In this document: positions 62,068 to 64,000 of the stretch, piece by piece | How the letters are laid out: each line of letters opens with the position of its first letter | Position numbering within the stretch: the first letter of the stretch is position 1 | NCBI GenBank assembly: GCA_002995645.1 | Contig: PUHO01000005.1 | Span: forward strand, 62,159-126,158 | DNA: 64,000 nt | Reading direction: 5' to 3' | From: SAR324 cluster bacterium | Lineage (GTDB): Bacteria > SAR324 > XYD2-FULL-50-16 > HCM1 | Position numbers and translations under genes: made by a program | The notes under the pieces: model-generated | Databases searched by the model: none | What the model was told of the DNA's origin: nothing | What the model saw: only the letters and a program-made list of their open reading frames with translations

Positions 62068-63672
62068 ATGACTACTTTTTTTTACGAGCCTTTATTTCAA
62101 TTACAACCGGATAAAACAAACTATACTAAAATTAGTAGCGAACACGTGAAAACAAGCGTAGTTAACGGAAAAGAAATTTTACAAATAGAAGATCAAGGAA
62201 TTAAATTATTAATAGAAAAAGCATTTCATGACGTTTCTCATTATCTTAGAAAAGAGCATCTTGAAAAATTACATTCTATTCTATCCGATCCGCAAGCTAG
62301 CGATAATGACAGATACGTATCGCAAAATTTACTTGAAAACGCCGTTATTGCCGCAGAAGGCACCTTCCCAAGTTGCCAAGATACCGGAACGGCTATTATT
62401 ATGGGGAAAAAAGGCGAACAAGTTTGGACAGACAGCCAAGACGAAGCTTCTATTAGCGAAGGAGTCTTTAATGCCTATCAAAACAACAACCTTCGTTTTT
62501 CACAAACTGCCGCTTTAACCATGTTTGAAGAAGTTAACACAAAAACAAACTTGCCGGCACAAATCGATCTGTATGCTACTAAAGGCAACGAGTATCATTT
62601 TTTATGTATTGCAAAAGGCGGTGGGTCTGCTAATAAAACCTATTTATACCAAGAAACAAAAGCTTTACTAAACGAAGCGGCAATATATCCTTTTTTAAAA
62701 GATAAAATCTCTTCTTTAGGCACGTCTGCTTGCCCTCCGTATCACCTAGCTATTGTAATTGGCGGGACTTCTGCTGAAGCTAATCTTAAAACAGCAAAAT
62801 TAGTAAGTACAAAATACTATGACTCGCTTCCAACAAGTGGCAACGAATATGGTCGTGCTTTTAGAGACGTAGAAATGGAAGACAAAGTACTCAAAATTAC
62901 ACAGGAACTCGGCATAGGGGCTCAGTTTGGTGGCAAATATTTTTGTCATGATGTAAGAATAGTACGCTTACCAAGACATGGTGCGTCCTGTCCAGTTGGG
63001 CTAGCAGTAAGCTGTAGCGCCGATCGGAACGTTCTTGCGAAGATTACAAAAGAAGGACTTTTTCTTGAAACTTTAGAGACAAATCCGTCTCAATATCTTC
63101 CAAAAAAAGTAATAAAAATCAACGAGCCAGTTGCTATTGATATTAATATGGGCATGGATAAACTAAGACAAACTTTAAGTCAATATCCAATCAAAACAAG
63201 ATTCTCACTATCTGGCGATTTAATTGTGGCAAGAGACATAGCCCATGCTAAACTAAAAGCAAAACTAGATCAAGGTGAAGACTTGCCAAAATATTTTAAA
63301 GAGCATATTATTTATTATGCAGGACCGGCAAAAACACCGGACGGATATGCCTCCGGGTCCTTTGGTCCAACAACGGCGGGAAGAATGGACGCTTACGTTG
63401 CTATTTTTCAACAACACCAAGGTTCTATGGTCATGCTGGCTAAAGGAAATCGTTCTTTAGCTGTAACGCAAGCTTGCCAAAAGAACGGCGGGTTTTATCT
63501 TGGCTCTATTGGCGGCGGCGCTGCTATTTTAGCTAAGAATTCTATTACAGACATGGAATTACTTGCCTATCCGGAATTGGGAATGGAAGCTATTTATCGT
63601 ATTACTGTAAAAGATTTTCCTGCGTTTATGATCGTTGACGATAAAGGTAACGATTTTTTTGAACAATTATAA
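62068..63672 (+). CDS. Class I fumarate hydratase ([4Fe-4S])
   Basis: Oxygen-sensitive fumarase that interconverts fumarate and malate. The 534 residues hold the family segments FPSCQDTGTAI, GTSACPPYHLAIVIGGTSAE and RHGASCPVGL, providing the three cysteines expected to bind the cluster, plus GPTTAGRMD and MLAKGNRS in the C-terminal half. Single-chain FumA/FumB-like form, not the split alpha/beta form. The ribosome site TTAGGAGTTT is strong. It depends on Fe-S assembly such as the isc operon at the start of the window. Confidence 0.95.
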   Translation: MTTFFYEPLFQLQPDKTNYTKISSEHVKTSVVNGKEILQIEDQGIKLLIEKAFHDVSHYLRKEHLEKLHSILSDPQASDNDRYVSQNLLENAVIAAEGTFPSCQDTGTAIIMGKKGEQVWTDSQDEASISEGVFNAYQNNNLRFSQTAALTMFEEVNTKTNLPAQIDLYATKGNEYHFLCIAKGGGSANKTYLYQETKALLNEAAIYPFLKDKISSLGTSACPPYHLAIVIGGTSAEANLKTAKLVSTKYYDSLPTSGNEYGRAFRDVEMEDKVLKITQELGIGAQFGGKYFCHDVRIVRLPRHGASCPVGLAVSCSADRNVLAKITKEGLFLETLETNPSQYLPKKVIKINEPVAIDINMGMDKLRQTLSQYPIKTRFSLSGDLIVARDIAHAKLKAKLDQGEDLPKYFKEHIIYYAGPAKTPDGYASGSFGPTTAGRMDAYVAIFQQHQGSMVMLAKGNRSLAVTQACQKNGGFYLGSIGGGAAILAKNSITDMELLAYPELGMEAIYRITVKDFPAFMIVDDKGNDFFEQL

Positions 63673-63686
63673 CCCTTTGTTATTAC

Positions 63687-64000
63687 ATGCAAAAGAATAT
63701 ACAAACAACTTACTTACTCAAATTTGTTAGTCTACTTTTTATTCTATTTATTTTTTATTCACATTTTCTCTCAGCAGAACCTGTGAATCAAAAATATTTG
63801 CATTTAAATGGAAAAACTTTTATATACCCACGTATTTGTAATAACATTGGCTATACTTGTTCTTTAAAATTAAATGGACCTATGTATTTTTGGTGTTACA
63901 CAACGATTCGTGAACGCGCTTATGCAAAACGTAATAGCGCTACAGGGCGGCAAACAAGGTGTATTCGAAAAATAATTGCCGAACAAATATATAGTGAATA
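63687..64000 (+). CDS. Hypothetical exported Cys-containing protein (3' truncated by window)
   Basis: Not recognised. The reading frame starts 14 bp after the fumarase stop and is open to the end of the window (104 codons). A signal peptide (residues about 1-30) ends near FLSAEP. The mature part is short, basic and holds four cysteines (RICNN, YTCSL, FWCYT, TRCIRK), compatible with two disulfides or a small secreted domain. No ribosome site is evident. The rest of the gene lies outside. Confidence 0.55.
   Translation, partial: MQKNIQTTYLLKFVSLLFILFIFYSHFLSAEPVNQKYLHLNGKTFIYPRICNNIGYTCSLKLNGPMYFWCYTTIRERAYAKRNSATGRQTRCIRKIIAEQIYSE

Overview
The window reads as chromosome of an AT-rich (by eye, not computed), flagellated, Gram-negative bacterium, most likely a proteobacterium in the broad sense. 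Diderm markers are an RND/MFP/outer-membrane-factor pump, lipoprotein signals, an outer-membrane barrel and a GspE-type ATPase. The isc order iscS-iscU-iscA-hscB-hscA and the periplasmic M16 protease are proteobacterial in style. The csrA-fliW pair beside flgK-flgL is more usual in delta/epsilon-type proteobacteria, spirochaetes and Firmicutes, so I do not name a genus. No insertion sequence, prophage, CRISPR array or rRNA was seen. Genes are tightly packed, with frequent 1-30 bp gaps or overlaps, and several regulatory proteins are degenerate.

Layout. 1-4461: Fe-S assembly operon ending in an SDR in place of ferredoxin. 4474-7975 (minus): three related secreted or lipoprotein genes sharing a C-terminal TPR-like tail. 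8104-8397: small membrane protein. 8574-14389 (minus): complete tripartite efflux operon. 14641-18988: flgK, flgL, csrA, fliW. 19191-25715 (minus): catalytically degenerate nucleotide-cyclase-like membrane protein, lone GspE ATPase, DnaQ-type exonuclease, RelA/SpoT-like protein with a ruined synthetase domain, and two hypotheticals. 25799-34900: pyrB, then prmA-glgX, thrH-metH and an atypical receiver protein. 35078-36577: tRNA-Ile, tRNA-Ala, tRNA-Val, then infC (non-AUG start), rpmI, rplT.

36578-36992 holds a terminator and decayed tandem repeats that include pieces of the carB 3' end. 36993-44220 (minus): carA-carB, ribF, a BioD-like P-loop protein, an fxsA homologue and small genes. 44228-50484 (minus): pitrilysin-type protease, compact ClpB, frr. 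50568-57883: a uronide (probably alginate oligomer) locus of two cytoplasmic heparinase-fold lyases (PL15-like and PL17-like), an SDR and a sodium:solute symporter around a divergent promoter region. 58096-61850: a small gene with a leader hairpin, then a minus-strand secretion operon (metalloprotease with CFI-box tail, barrel, small exported protein). 62068-64000: class I fumarase and a truncated secreted Cys-containing protein.

How the genes fit together. carAB and pyrB serve pyrimidine synthesis. thrH and metH serve amino-acid and methionine metabolism. The isc genes would mature the [4Fe-4S] fumarase. CsrA-FliW couples flagellar assembly to translation. The symporter, lyases and reductase would import unsaturated uronic oligomers and reduce them toward 2-keto-3-deoxygluconate; the kinase and aldolase that should follow are not in this window.
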